Shown: positions 17,301 through 26,600, counted from the stretch's first letter. The stretch: DNA of 34,676 nt from Clostridia bacterium (GCA_024699005.1 JAILQN010000014.1:1-34676), one strand, 5' to 3'. The notes: generated by a model not told the origin, from the letters alone. Numbers and translations are program-made.

Positions 17301-20300
17301 GACAGGGGCTTCGCCTGCGCTCCGGCCTTGCTCAGCGCTCCAGGAACTCAGGAGATAACAGTGATTTACGCGGGGCTTACCGATACTTTCAATGTGACTG
17401 TAGTAGATGTGGTCCCGATATCACTTACTCTTACAAGTATGCCGAATATCCTGACGTATTTTGTTTCGCCGGAAACCGAGAGCATCGGAGGATCGTTTAA
17501 TCCCAAAGGGCTTGTCGGCGTTGTGGAATATAACAACGGCACAAGGCGGCTTATCCGCGACACGTCGGTATTTGAGTATATATATGATTTCAGCGAACCG
17601 TCAGATTCGACGAACGTTACCGTGAACTATCAGGAGAGAGACACGGTGGTCAGCGCGTTCTATCAGGTTCGTGTGCTTGAAAAACCGAACGTATACTCCG
17701 CAGAACTCAATGCGGCAACAGGCGAAGAAATCGCTGTTCCGATATATATTTCCGGCAATACCGGTCTGATGGGCTGCGGTATAGAGTTGACATTTGATCC
17801 TTCCGTTCTTACGCCGGAAAGCATCTCGAAAGGAATAAACAGCGGCGATCTGACATGGGACAAGGGTTACGGGACCGATAACAGCGTGAAGATCTTCTGG
17901 GCGGATTCCGATGAGTATACAGGAACCGGATTGTTGTTTACCGTTTATTTCAGGGTCAGTCCGAATACGGATAAGTCTCAGACAACCGTTGATATTTCCG
18001 GATTGCCGGAAGATTCTTTTAACGCCGGTTATGAAAACGTGCAGCTGAACTGCAGCGCGGCAACGGTCAATATCACACATATCGCGGTCCCGACGGTTTA
18101 TTCATTTGATACAACGGTTGAAGCCGGCAAGTATCTTGACGTGCCGGTCCTGGTCAGGAATGATGTCGGAATGGAAGATATGACGATCATCACGATGACA
18201 TACGATACCTCCAGATTCGCTTACGTCAGCCTGACGAACGTATCCGAAGACACATACCGGGTCACGAATCAGAACGGGAAGCTGAAGATATCCGTGAAGG
18301 GATTCTCCGCGTCGTCTGATGACAGAACATTGTTCAAAATCAGGTTCAATGTGCTGGATAATGCTCAGGGAAACACTTCGATAAGACTGGAAACAGACGA
18401 CGACAGATGGAAGTGTGAAGATATCAGAATCAAAATATCAGAAAACACAGATCCGGTTATCGTTATTGTTAATGATGCTGCCGTTGCAACAGGCAAAACC
18501 GTTGATATCCCGGTTGAAGTGTCTCAGAACCGCGGTCTGATGGGGTATCACTTCACTTTGGGTTACGATGCCGATCAGTTCTCGTTGGATTCAGTTGTTG
18601 CTGATCCGGGATGGGGCGGCAGTTTTGACTACAATGAAACGGAACCCGGTTCCGTAGAAGTGATCTGGAGCAACAGTGAAAATGTATCTGTGGATGGCAC
18701 AGTATTTACATTGAAGCTTAAGGCGCTGGAAACTGCAAGCGAAGGATACAGTGCCGTTAGTTTGAGCTTTTCGGAATCCGATACATACAATGAGAACTGG
18801 CAGAACATGAATATGGACTGCCGGAACGGGACAGTGCAGATCCGTTCCAGACTGCCTAAAATAATCGATCAGCCTGTGAACGCCAGGGTCCTTGTCGGTC
18901 AGAAGGCGACATTCTCCGTTATCGCCGAAGGAGAGGATCTCTCCTATCAATGGCAGGCCTCCTCGGACGGAGGAAAAACCTGGAATAATTCAGGTGCGTC
19001 TTCCGCCAAGACCGGGACACTGAGCGTAACTGCGACAACATACACTGTTAAAGCTCTTTACAGGTGCGCGGTATCAAATACCGACGGAACGGTATTTACC
19101 GATTCGGTTCGGATAATTCCGACGCCTATTATTACAAAACAACCTGAGAATGTCACTGCGGCAGCAGGCGTGAGGGTTTTATTCTCCGTTATTGCCGCCG
19201 GAGCTGATTCATATCAGTGGCAGGCCTCCTCCGACAACGGAAAGACCTGGAAAAACTCCGGTGCCGCCACAGCGGCGACGTCGAATCTCAGTTTAAACGC
19301 GACTGTTGCTACAACAAAGGCCATTTACAGATGTGTTGTGTCAAACGAATACGGTTCAACGTATTCAGAAATCGTTTATATAACATTGCCTGACACGGCG
19401 CCGATAATCAGGGTTCAGCCGGCTAATGTGACTGCCCAGACAGGTGATAAAGCTGTGTTTATTGTTGTCGCTCCCGGCGCGACGTCATATCAGTGGCAGG
19501 TATCGTCTGACAAAGGAGAGACCTGGAAAAACTCAGGGGCTTCTTCCGCAGTGACGGCGAGACTCAGTGTAAACGCGACCGCAGCCACATCAAAGGTTAT
19601 CTACAGATGTATCGTTGCAAACAAATACGGTACGGTTTATTCAGACAGCGCGTACATAACTCTTACGGACGCGGCGCCGATAATCAGGATTCAGCCTGTA
19701 AATGCGAGCGCAGACACCGGGGAAGAAGTTTCGTTCACGGTGGTTGCTCCCGGGGCGACGTCATATCAGTGGCAGGCGTCATCCGATAACGGCGCAACGT
19801 GGAAGGATCTGACCTCGACTGCGAGCGCGGCTACCGCGAACGTGAAGCTTAACACAACGGCATACACTTCGAGGGTGCTCTGGAGATGTGCCGTTACAAA
19901 CGACTATGGAACAGTCTGTTCAGACAGCGTTTATATAACCCGGACTGACGCGGCGCCGATAATCAGGACTCAGCCTGTAAACGCGAGCGCAGAAACCGGA
20001 GAGAAAGTATCGTTCACAGTGGTTGCTCCCGGGGCGACGTCATATCAGTGGCAGGCGTCCTCCGATAACGGCGCCACGTGGAAGGATATGACCTCAACTT
20101 CGAGCGCGGCTACCGCGAACGTGAAGCTTAACACAACAGCATATACTTCGAGGGTACTCTGGAGATGCGCCGTTACAAACGACTATGGAACAGTCTGTTC
20201 AGACAGTGTTTATATAACCAGGACTGACGCAGCGCCGATAATCAGGACGCAGCCTGTAAACGCAAGCGCAAACACCGGGGAAGAAGTATCGTTCACGGTG

Positions 20301-21614
20301 GTTGCTCCCGGGGCGACGTCATATCGGTGGCAGGCGTCATCCGATAACGGCGCAACGTGGAAGGATCTGACCTCGACTGCGAGCGCGGCTACCGCGAACG
20401 TGAAGCTTAACACAACGGCATACACTTCGAGGGTGCTTTGGAGATGCGCCGTTGCCAACAGATACGGAACAGTCTATTCAAGAAGTGTTTATATAACCCG
20501 GACTGACGCAGCGCCCGTAATCCGGACTCAGCCGGTGAATGTAAGCGTCAGGACCGATGAAATGACAGAATTCAGTGTGATTGCTCCCGGCGCAACATCT
20601 TATCAGTGGCAGGCGTCATCCGATAACGGAAAGACCTGGAAAAACTCCGGCGCTTACAATGCAACGACAGCCAATCTCAGTGTATACGGGACCGCCGCCA
20701 CATCAAAGGCCATTTACAGATGTGTTGTTTCAAACAAATACGGCACCGCTTATTCAGCCAGCGCTTATATAACCCTGACTGACGCGGCGCCTGTGATCAG
20801 GACTCAGCCTGTAAACACGAGCGCAAGAACCGAAGAGACAGTATCGTTCACGGTGGTCGCTACCGGCGCTACGTCATATCGGTGGCAGGTGTCCTCTGAT
20901 GACGGCGCCACGTGGAAGGATCTGACCTCGACCGCGAGCGCGGCTACCGCGAACCTGAGTCTTAACACAACGGAATACACTTCGAGGGTACTCTGGAGAT
21001 GCGCCGTTACAAACACCTACGGAACAGTTTATTCAAAAAGCGTTTATATAACCCGGACTGACGCAGCGCCTGTAATCAGGACTCAGCCTGTAAACGCGAG
21101 AGCAAAAATCGACGAGACAGTATCGTTCACGGTGGTGGCTCCCGGGGCGACGTCATATCGGTGGCAGGTGTCCTCCGATAACGGAGCCACGTGGAAGGAT
21201 CTGACTTCAGTTGCGAGCGCAGCTACCGCGAAACTGAGTCTTAACACAACGGAATACACTTCAAGGGTACTCTGGAGATGCGCCGTTGCCAACAGATACG
21301 GAACAGTCTATTCAAAAAGCGGTTATATAACCCGGACTGACGTGATCGGGACTCAGCCTGTGAACGCGAGATCGAAAATGGGAGAGAAAGCATTGTTCAC
21401 GGTGGTGGCTCCCGGGGCGACGTCATATCGGTGGCAGGTGTCCTCCGATGACGGAGCTACGTGGAAGGATCTGACCTCGACTGCGAGCGCGGCTACCGCG
21501 AACCTGAGTCTTAACACAACGGAATACACTTCGAGGGTGCTCTGGCGATGTGCCGTTACCAAAACCAATGAAACAGTCTATTCAGACAGCGTAAGAATCA
21601 TGTTGACAGACTGA
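14343..21614 (+). CDS. Triple-cohesin hub with C-type lectin, LRR and ten Ig-like repeats
   Basis: A protein of about 2,423 residues. The ATG at 14343 is preferred because GAGGA stands five bases before it, as in dockerin protein 1; ATG 14319 and TTG 14313 are alternatives. Parts in order: signal peptide (~1-27); aromatic WSDW module (~28-220); two C-type lectin-like domains (~316-439 with WLGATEEEQDGTWKW, ~447-575 with CIGGTD and GFICEIE); BspA-type leucine-rich repeats (~580-870, ITVPDSVTDIGSYAFAGC); one InlB B-type repeat (~871-940); two Ig group 3 domains (~943-1117); three cohesins (~1118-1245, ~1250-1372, ~1370-1502); and ten Ig-like repeats of ~90-93 residues to the end. No anchor or dockerin is seen. 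It can gather up to three dockerin proteins and present adhesive domains outward. Confidence 0.85.
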   Translation: MKRALSLLITLTIVVLMIPEMGLLSQAASTTDWVLASAAPGWASITDRKYTYTLREYTSSGSSSLSGWTKYDTKRTSWGGWSDWLSWDPSDGRRDVETRSVYDHTEYHYYRWTNSNHSALYTYKTSSYSCTILEETWFSYELPVSPQKGDPIRYDGSDTWPNRWVRANYAGNYSTDTTFTRDIYRTEWRYRDPVYTYYFYRDLSKESTSNPSGLANVSNIKEWVRYRNDTYQLNVNFTFDDERFDDGVDGCTFDVYINGSLAANDSKDFSGTYTYGSSYEIKDIKTPVGITYTGGSLTGKINDNTEVCLDYKTLTWADQATFGTNIYYLFNTYSPCTWSDAQAYCESQGGHLATVTSQEEMDAIKPLITNNTWLGATEEEQDGTWKWVTGEEFAYTDWNDGQPDNCDTGEDRLMAYSTKANIKWNDVSATYTLSSFIMETSQPMPDAPADVAYWDGHLYELYTTALSWDAAKSFCEESRCGHLLTINSAEEQTFIEKMLLSDVKQSYCIGGTDAETEGKFKWITSEPFTYTNWDSGEPDDLNGQDYLHMYSNGKWGDDFNSLHQTRGFICEIEDPDAPDVIYGISGSEYETNALENNKTFTAIGSRIESDNYSYDYVPEVRKLIVYKTNGYKPIWLDIQTSQVKKVVFSEGVTYIGGITLFALDNVDSIVFPSTLTSVGTKALSNTQWYKNLEPGIVLVNSILYAYKDAPEENNIVLNTGVTSISGNFSESYKESGKSPEGIQISATVTKIDNGALAYAADLKTLTVHSGNPAYKAVGNVLYSKDGTKLVCYPAGISAGSITVPDSVTDIGSYAFAGCESLTEITLGKNVATVGYNAFKDTSLQTIRGYAGSYAEQYAAENGYTFIPYTSTVTFDFNDDQGTTQQRTVNTGTAIGDLYVPGMEGYEFAGWYLETDDEDIEITADYIVDGDITVFAYWDPIPEEEPYISSISVTSLPEQVSYFTGELLSTEGLTITATYSNGKTQLIDRGFACAPALLSAPGTQEITVIYAGLTDTFNVTVVDVVPISLTLTSMPNILTYFVSPETESIGGSFNPKGLVGVVEYNNGTRRLIRDTSVFEYIYDFSEPSDSTNVTVNYQERDTVVSAFYQVRVLEKPNVYSAELNAATGEEIAVPIYISGNTGLMGCGIELTFDPSVLTPESISKGINSGDLTWDKGYGTDNSVKIFWADSDEYTGTGLLFTVYFRVSPNTDKSQTTVDISGLPEDSFNAGYENVQLNCSAATVNITHIAVPTVYSFDTTVEAGKYLDVPVLVRNDVGMEDMTIITMTYDTSRFAYVSLTNVSEDTYRVTNQNGKLKISVKGFSASSDDRTLFKIRFNVLDNAQGNTSIRLETDDDRWKCEDIRIKISENTDPVIVIVNDAAVATGKTVDIPVEVSQNRGLMGYHFTLGYDADQFSLDSVVADPGWGGSFDYNETEPGSVEVIWSNSENVSVDGTVFTLKLKALETASEGYSAVSLSFSESDTYNENWQNMNMDCRNGTVQIRSRLPKIIDQPVNARVLVGQKATFSVIAEGEDLSYQWQASSDGGKTWNNSGASSAKTGTLSVTATTYTVKALYRCAVSNTDGTVFTDSVRIIPTPIITKQPENVTAAAGVRVLFSVIAAGADSYQWQASSDNGKTWKNSGAATAATSNLSLNATVATTKAIYRCVVSNEYGSTYSEIVYITLPDTAPIIRVQPANVTAQTGDKAVFIVVAPGATSYQWQVSSDKGETWKNSGASSAVTARLSVNATAATSKVIYRCIVANKYGTVYSDSAYITLTDAAPIIRIQPVNASADTGEEVSFTVVAPGATSYQWQASSDNGATWKDLTSTASAATANVKLNTTAYTSRVLWRCAVTNDYGTVCSDSVYITRTDAAPIIRTQPVNASAETGEKVSFTVVAPGATSYQWQASSDNGATWKDMTSTSSAATANVKLNTTAYTSRVLWRCAVTNDYGTVCSDSVYITRTDAAPIIRTQPVNASANTGEEVSFTVVAPGATSYRWQASSDNGATWKDLTSTASAATANVKLNTTAYTSRVLWRCAVANRYGTVYSRSVYITRTDAAPVIRTQPVNVSVRTDEMTEFSVIAPGATSYQWQASSDNGKTWKNSGAYNATTANLSVYGTAATSKAIYRCVVSNKYGTAYSASAYITLTDAAPVIRTQPVNTSARTEETVSFTVVATGATSYRWQVSSDDGATWKDLTSTASAATANLSLNTTEYTSRVLWRCAVTNTYGTVYSKSVYITRTDAAPVIRTQPVNARAKIDETVSFTVVAPGATSYRWQVSSDNGATWKDLTSVASAATAKLSLNTTEYTSRVLWRCAVANRYGTVYSKSGYITRTDVIGTQPVNARSKMGEKALFTVVAPGATSYRWQVSSDDGATWKDLTSTASAATANLSLNTTEYTSRVLWRCAVTKTNETVYSDSVRIMLTD
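18858..21611 (+). repeat. Ten tandem Ig-like coding repeats, ~270-279 bp period
   Basis: Each unit runs from a QPVN or QPxN motif through SYQWQ/SYRWQ, SSDxGxTWK and a YRC or WRC motif to YITxTD. Units 4, 5 and 6 are almost identical at the DNA level: the ~145 bases from 19743 and from 20301 (558 bp apart, two 279-bp periods) differ at only two positions by eye. Units 1-3 and 7 share the KNSGA subtype; units 4-6 and 8-10 share the KDLTS subtype. Confidence 0.9.
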
Positions 21615-21629
21615 ATCAACAGGAGGATC

Positions 21630-21671
21630 ACAACGGGCTGCCTGCCGGAATTCCGGCAGGCAGCCCGTTGT
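21630..21671 (+). terminator. Operon terminator, perfect 42-bp palindrome
   Basis: acaacgggctgcctgccgg, AATT and its exact reverse complement form a 19-bp stem with a 4-nt loop, followed by a T-rich tract (ttgagtttgttttgttt). It begins 16 bp after the hub stop codon and closes the cohesin-dockerin operon. Confidence 0.9.
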
Positions 21672-21685
21672 TGAGTTTGTTTTGT

Positions 21686-21916
21686 TTAAGCGGTCAGCTT
21701 ATTGAAGAAATACATGATCCTGTGGAACAGGGCGATCATGACCTCGAAGAAGGTATTGCCGTGATATTCGCCGCAGTAGGCGCAGAGGTCGGCTTCGGTG
21801 TAGTGGGGCGAAAGCTCCTTTTTGCAGACGTCACACCAGCCGTCGTTGTTTTCGTCCTTATGACCGGTCGCCTCAATCGCCGCGCCGGTCACGAAAAGCA
21901 TCCCACAGATCGGCAA
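21686..21916 (-). pseudogene. C-terminal remnant of a Cys-rich exported protein
   Basis: A frame of about 76 codons on the minus strand encodes GHKDENNDGWCDVC, then LCAYCGEYHGNTFF and an amphipathic tail IALFHRIMYFFNKL. This combination (H-D-NNDG-CD-C, a second CxxCG, then FHRIxYFF) is a common C-terminal end of clostridial exported proteins. The frame has no ATG and no ribosome site, is closed upstream by TGA, and its recognisable part stops at the edge of the 63-bp repeat. It looks like the stump of a gene cut when the repeat-bounded segment arrived. The rest of 21615-21994 holds only the terminator and the repeat. Confidence 0.55.
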
Positions 21917-21944
21917 TATGCATTTTCAACCGTTTCGGCAGAGC
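21882..21944 (+). repeat. 63-bp direct repeat, right copy
   Basis: Identical over 63 bases to 2192-2254 and in the same orientation. It abuts the truncated Cys-rich remnant on its left and lies 50 bp from the end of murD on its right. Confidence 0.9.
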
Positions 21945-21994
21945 CGGCGGATATTTTATAAAAACGACCTGAATGATTTCAACAAATCCCACTT

Positions 21995-23314
21995 TTATTT
22001 TGAAACTCGTTTGAACCGATCCTTCACAAGCTCTTTAAAGTGCCGTCCCTTCTCCTCAAAGTTCTTATAGACATTATAACTCGCTGCCGCAGGTGAAAGG
22101 ATACACGCCGTTCCAGGCCGGGTGTGTTCCGCCGCCAGCGAGACCGCTTCCGACATATCCGCTGCTTTGAAAACAGCGGGTTTTGTATTTTCGCGCTTTG
22201 AGAGGGCGTCCGCGATCTTGTGCCCCGTCTCGGGCAGGCAGATCACGTTTCCGATTTCGGACGCGGCGAGGTAATCCTCAAATTCGTCATAGCTTATTTC
22301 CCTGTCCAGCCCGCCGACGATCAGCGTCCCGACAGGGCAGACCTCGTTTTCTACCGCCCTGATCCCGCATTCGGTGGAAAACGGCATGGTGGAGATCGCG
22401 TCGTCGTACCATATAACGCCGCCGTACTCCCCGAATCGCTCCAGACGGTGCTCGATCCCCCGGTAATTTTCAACTGCCGTCCGGAGAGCGTCTGCGGAAG
22501 CGCCGAAAACCTGAGCTGCGCGGTATGCGTATTCTATATCCTGCCGGTAGTGGTCGCCCGGCAGATTCTTTGATTTCGGCAGATCCGCGACGGAACCTCC
22601 CAGCGGCACCGCGATCTTACGGGAAGGCACCGACGCAATATCGAGCCAGGGAGCGACTCCCTGCGTTTCATTATATATAAAGGTGTCGGCGTCAGTCTGA
22701 TAACGGACTATATTCAGCTTGGCGTTCACGTAGCCCGCCATTCCGCCCTCGTAATGATCGAGATGTTCCTCGAAAATATTGGTCAGGACCGCGACGTCCG
22801 GCGAGGACCGGGTAAACTCAAGCTGATGCGAGCTCATCTCTGTGACCGCGATCTCATCCGCGCCCATATCGATGTGATCCAGCACCGGCACGCCCATATT
22901 GCCGATCAGACCGGCTTTTTTGCCTGCTGCCCTGAGTATTTCATAAGTCAGGGTCGAAGTGGTGGTCTTGCCCTTCGTGCCGGTCACGCCGATCACCGGG
23001 CAGTCGCGGAAACGCATGAACATATCCGTCTGACATGTTATCTCGGTGGAACCGGGGTAATGCACGCCCAGAAAAGCTATGCCGGGAGTTTTGAACACGA
23101 CGTCGTATTTCCCGAGGTTATCAAGGTATCCTTCCCCGCAGTCGTATCCAACAAAGGGATCGTCAACCTTCACGGGGTTCACGTCTCCGATCGTCAGCGG
23201 TTTTTCCGGCAGACGGCTTCTTATGAAGTTGTAAGTGGATCTGCCCTCGCGCCCGAAGCCGAGGATCAGTATCGATTTGTCCCGTATGTAATTGATAAGA
23301 TCTGATGCGCCCAT
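21995..23314 (-). CDS. murD: UDP-N-acetylmuramoylalanine--D-glutamate ligase
   Basis: A 439-residue cytoplasmic enzyme of peptidoglycan synthesis that adds D-glutamate to UDP-MurNAc-L-Ala using ATP. An N-terminal Rossmann-like domain (ILILGFGREGRST) precedes the Mur ligase P-loop GTKGKTT at 112-118. The central domain then shows EMSSHQLE and LTNIFEEHLDHY, and the C-terminal domain GGLDREISYDEF and LSPAAASYN. Length is typical. It stands alone rather than in a division/cell-wall cluster, behind its own consensus promoter. The ribosome site is weak. The gene lies just outside the repeat-bounded cohesin-dockerin segment. Confidence 0.93.
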   Translation of the reverse strand: MGASDLINYIRDKSILILGFGREGRSTYNFIRSRLPEKPLTIGDVNPVKVDDPFVGYDCGEGYLDNLGKYDVVFKTPGIAFLGVHYPGSTEITCQTDMFMRFRDCPVIGVTGTKGKTTTSTLTYEILRAAGKKAGLIGNMGVPVLDHIDMGADEIAVTEMSSHQLEFTRSSPDVAVLTNIFEEHLDHYEGGMAGYVNAKLNIVRYQTDADTFIYNETQGVAPWLDIASVPSRKIAVPLGGSVADLPKSKNLPGDHYRQDIEYAYRAAQVFGASADALRTAVENYRGIEHRLERFGEYGGVIWYDDAISTMPFSTECGIRAVENEVCPVGTLIVGGLDREISYDEFEDYLAASEIGNVICLPETGHKIADALSKRENTKPAVFKAADMSEAVSLAAEHTRPGTACILSPAAASYNVYKNFEEKGRHFKELVKDRFKRVSK

Positions 23315-23344
23315 AATTATCTCTGTTCCTTGTTATTTTTTACC

Positions 23345-23373
23345 TTTATACCCCATTAATCCACTCGTGTCAA
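23345..23373 (-). promoter_or_regulatory. murD promoter
   Basis: On the minus strand: TTGACA, a 17-bp spacer and TATAAA, about 30 bp upstream of the murD start. It is divergent from the promoter at 23467-23495. Confidence 0.75.
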
Positions 23374-23466
23374 GTCAGTTAATTTCGGCATATGTCACAA
23401 GGTCGATCCAATACCTGTTCGATTTAAGTTCTTATAATAATTTATGAATAAATTGTTAATTTTTGC

Positions 23467-23495
23467 TTGACAAACTTTGACAAAGCAGTTATAAT
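23467..23495 (+). promoter_or_regulatory. Perfect consensus promoter of the MBG/YDG adhesin gene
   Basis: TTGACA at 23467-23472, a 17-bp spacer and TATAAT at 23490-23495. Transcription would start near 23502 and give a leader of about 170 nt. The leader ends in a CGGGG/CCCCG hairpin (about 23634-23650) just before the AAGGAGG ribosome site. No known riboswitch was recognised in it. Confidence 0.85.
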
Positions 23496-23673
23496 GTTAC
23501 CGATTTAAAGTGAATGAAAGTCTGCATATCCGGCTTTTATCTCTTTTCAAGGATTTTGATGTCGCCGAAGCGTTTCGCGGAAGACCGGATCTCTCCGTTA
23601 TCCGTGCCGGCGGCGCAGCAAAAAAATCAATCCGGGGTTCATCGCCCCGCGTACCTTCAAGGAGGAACTTATT

Positions 23674-26600
23674 ATGACAGGAACCAAACGCACCGCTTTC
23701 TCCCGCGTGATAGTAACCGCGCTGGTCATGTGCCTTGCGCTGGGCGGCTTATTTATGCTTGACGGCATATTGCCCAAAGCAGGAGCGGCGACGTACAACG
23801 TCAACGTCGCCAGCTCGAACAACTGGGCGTCTGCCATCCAGGGCAAATCATCGGGCGATATAGTGAATATCACCCTGACCGGGGACATCACAGGCGCAAC
23901 GTCGCTCACGACCATCCCGACGGGCGTCACCGTCAACCTCAATATGAACGGGCATACGATAGCCTATGATAAGGAGACTACAAGCGAGTCCATTTATGCG
24001 ACCTCGTATACTGACGGCACCTATGCAAACGGCACTTACTGGGGGCTTATCAGGAACAACGGTACGCTTAATATCAGCGGCAACGGCACTATCCGCAACA
24101 AGCTTATGTCCTACGACCGCGAGCAGGGCAATGAGTCCAATGCTCCGCAGAAGCTTGCCGCTATCGTCAACAACGGCACGCTGACTCTCACCTCCGGTGT
24201 CAATGTCAACGCTTACCTGTCAGCAGTTGAAACCAAAAACGGCAAATATCACGATATTTTCCTTTACTGCGTGGGTATATATAATATGGGCGGAACCGTT
24301 ACGTCAAACGGTGCGATCGACTGCGGAACCTTTGTCGCAAGCTCCAACGACGGCGGCACTTTAGGAATCTCAGCGACCTCATCGTACTGCTACGGTTTTG
24401 TCTATGGTATATGCGGCGGCAACGTCACAATGACAGGCGGCTCCGTTAATATACAGACTTACGCCGGAGGCTATAAAGCGTCGGCGACCTGCGGCGAAAA
24501 GGATCACCATAACGCTTATTCTGTCGGCGTATATTCCAACAACGCAAAAATATTGGGGCCTGTCACCATCACCGCGAAAGCCGCCGAATACATGGGAAGA
24601 AACAACAATGATACATGGTCAAGCGGACAAAGCGTTTCTTTTGCCTGCGGCGTCATGTATACAGGTTCTAATTATCCCGTGATAGGCGGCGGCGCATCGA
24701 TCGACGCTTACTACGAACATTACAAGGATAACGTTACCATTACTATTCCCGGATCCACACATTCGTTTGACGAATGTCACACCGATAATGATCCCGGAAC
24801 ATATCACAGGCGCTCAGTCGCGGTCGGAGGCTTCAGCTCGGTAGGCAATATGACCTATGGTCAGCACGCCTCCGAACAGACTCACGGCTCAGGCTATTTC
24901 GGTTCGGATGACCTCGCTCCCGCATCCAGCAAATACTACGGTGAAGAGGTCTATCGCTCAGGGAAAACAGGCAACAACTACGCAACGGACTGTTCATCGG
25001 TAAACAAGGTTTCGACCAGCAAGAACAGCCACGAGACCCACGATTCCACCAGCGCAAAGCTGACCAACGGCACTGTCTCCACTTCCCAGTACGTTATAAT
25101 CAACCGTTACTACAACCAGACAGTCACTCCCGCCAACCTTGTAAGAGCTTCCTTCAGACGTGACACCACCATAACCGCAAGCGAGCCGAGACTTGTTCAG
25201 AGCAGCTACAACACCGGCATTTTGGACGCCACCGCTACTCAGAACGCGATCTACGGTACCAGCGGCTCTGTCAACAACGTCTATTACTACGCCCTCAGCA
25301 GCGTTGCCAGCGATGCCGTTGCGGCGGGCACGTACTACAACAGGAACTTTACTGTCGATTCAAACAACAACCTGACGACTCTGACGAACTGGAACGCGGC
25401 GGGCAGCCCGATGACCAACGCCGGCGTAGGGCCGCAGACAGGCAGCACTCCGAGGATCACGATAATCTACGTCAACTACGTCATCAAAAAAGCGACCGAC
25501 ATCAAATTCGTCACCGCAGACAACGATGCGAGCGTCACAAACCTGACGAACGCCGGCGGTACGGTCACAATGACCTACACGGGCAAGAAAGCCGTTCCCG
25601 GCACCGATTTCCAGGTCAAGATCTATGATACCTCCAACCAGAACGACGTCACAAGCGTCTACACGGTCGACGGCACACTTGCGGGGCACTCAAACGGCAA
25701 GACGGGCGTACAGTACAGCTATATTTCCAACGGCTCGACCGTGAACGGTCTGCCCAAGAACGCCGGCGAGTACGAGATCACAGCCACAGTCTCGTCGGAT
25801 ACGGTTTACGCGTCCTCCGGCACATACAACCGTAACGGCAGGACCCAGACTTTCACTCTCAGAATAGAAAAAGCCGACATCACCTGCACCGATATCCAGG
25901 ACGCCTACACGGGCACATACGGCGCGACCACCGGCAAACTGTCTTCCGGCGCCGACGGCATCGTTCCGCTTTACTCCTTCACCGCGAAGGGCGTCAACAA
26001 CGAGCGCCCCGCCGGCAGCTGGACCGTTGACGAGCAGAATGAAGTCAGGAACGCCGGAGAATACACCAGCGTGGCGGTCAGTTTTGCTCCCTCAGGCGCG
26101 GATGCGAACAACTATAACACCTTTACAAAATACGTTTCGATCACCGTAAACAAGAGAGACGTGACAATCATTCCGAGTGTCAACACGCTGACCTACGGCG
26201 CGGATCCCGCATCAATCGCTTATAACATCGCATTTGACACTCTTGCCGACGCGGACGCCGACAAGGAACAGGGCTGGGAAGACGGTTCGTCCTATCAGTT
26301 CCTGGTCAACGGCCAGTGGGTCGACTATTACAAAGGCCTGCCGGCAGGCACATATCCCATCAAGATAACAGACTTTGCCGGCTCTCAGGACACCAACAAC
26401 ATCTGGACGATCCAGGTGGGCACAGCGACCGTCAACAAGGCTACTCTGACCGTTAAAGCCAACGACGATACGGCAACCTACGGCGACGGTGTGCCGAACT
26501 ACGGCGCAGGCAGCGTTATTTATTCCGGATGGACCGTCGGCACCGATAACGAGGGTTCCGCCCTCACCGGCGCTCTGAGCGTGACCACCAACTACACCCA

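Noticed and set aside
2549..21614. Calling the operon a cellulosome
   Set aside because: No glycoside hydrolase, carbohydrate-binding module of a cellulosomal type or CAZy catalytic motif was recognised in any of the five products.
23502..23673. c-di-GMP or other riboswitch in the adhesin leader
   Set aside because: The leader lacks the conserved cores of c-di-GMP-I, c-di-GMP-II or fluoride riboswitches as far as can be read by eye.
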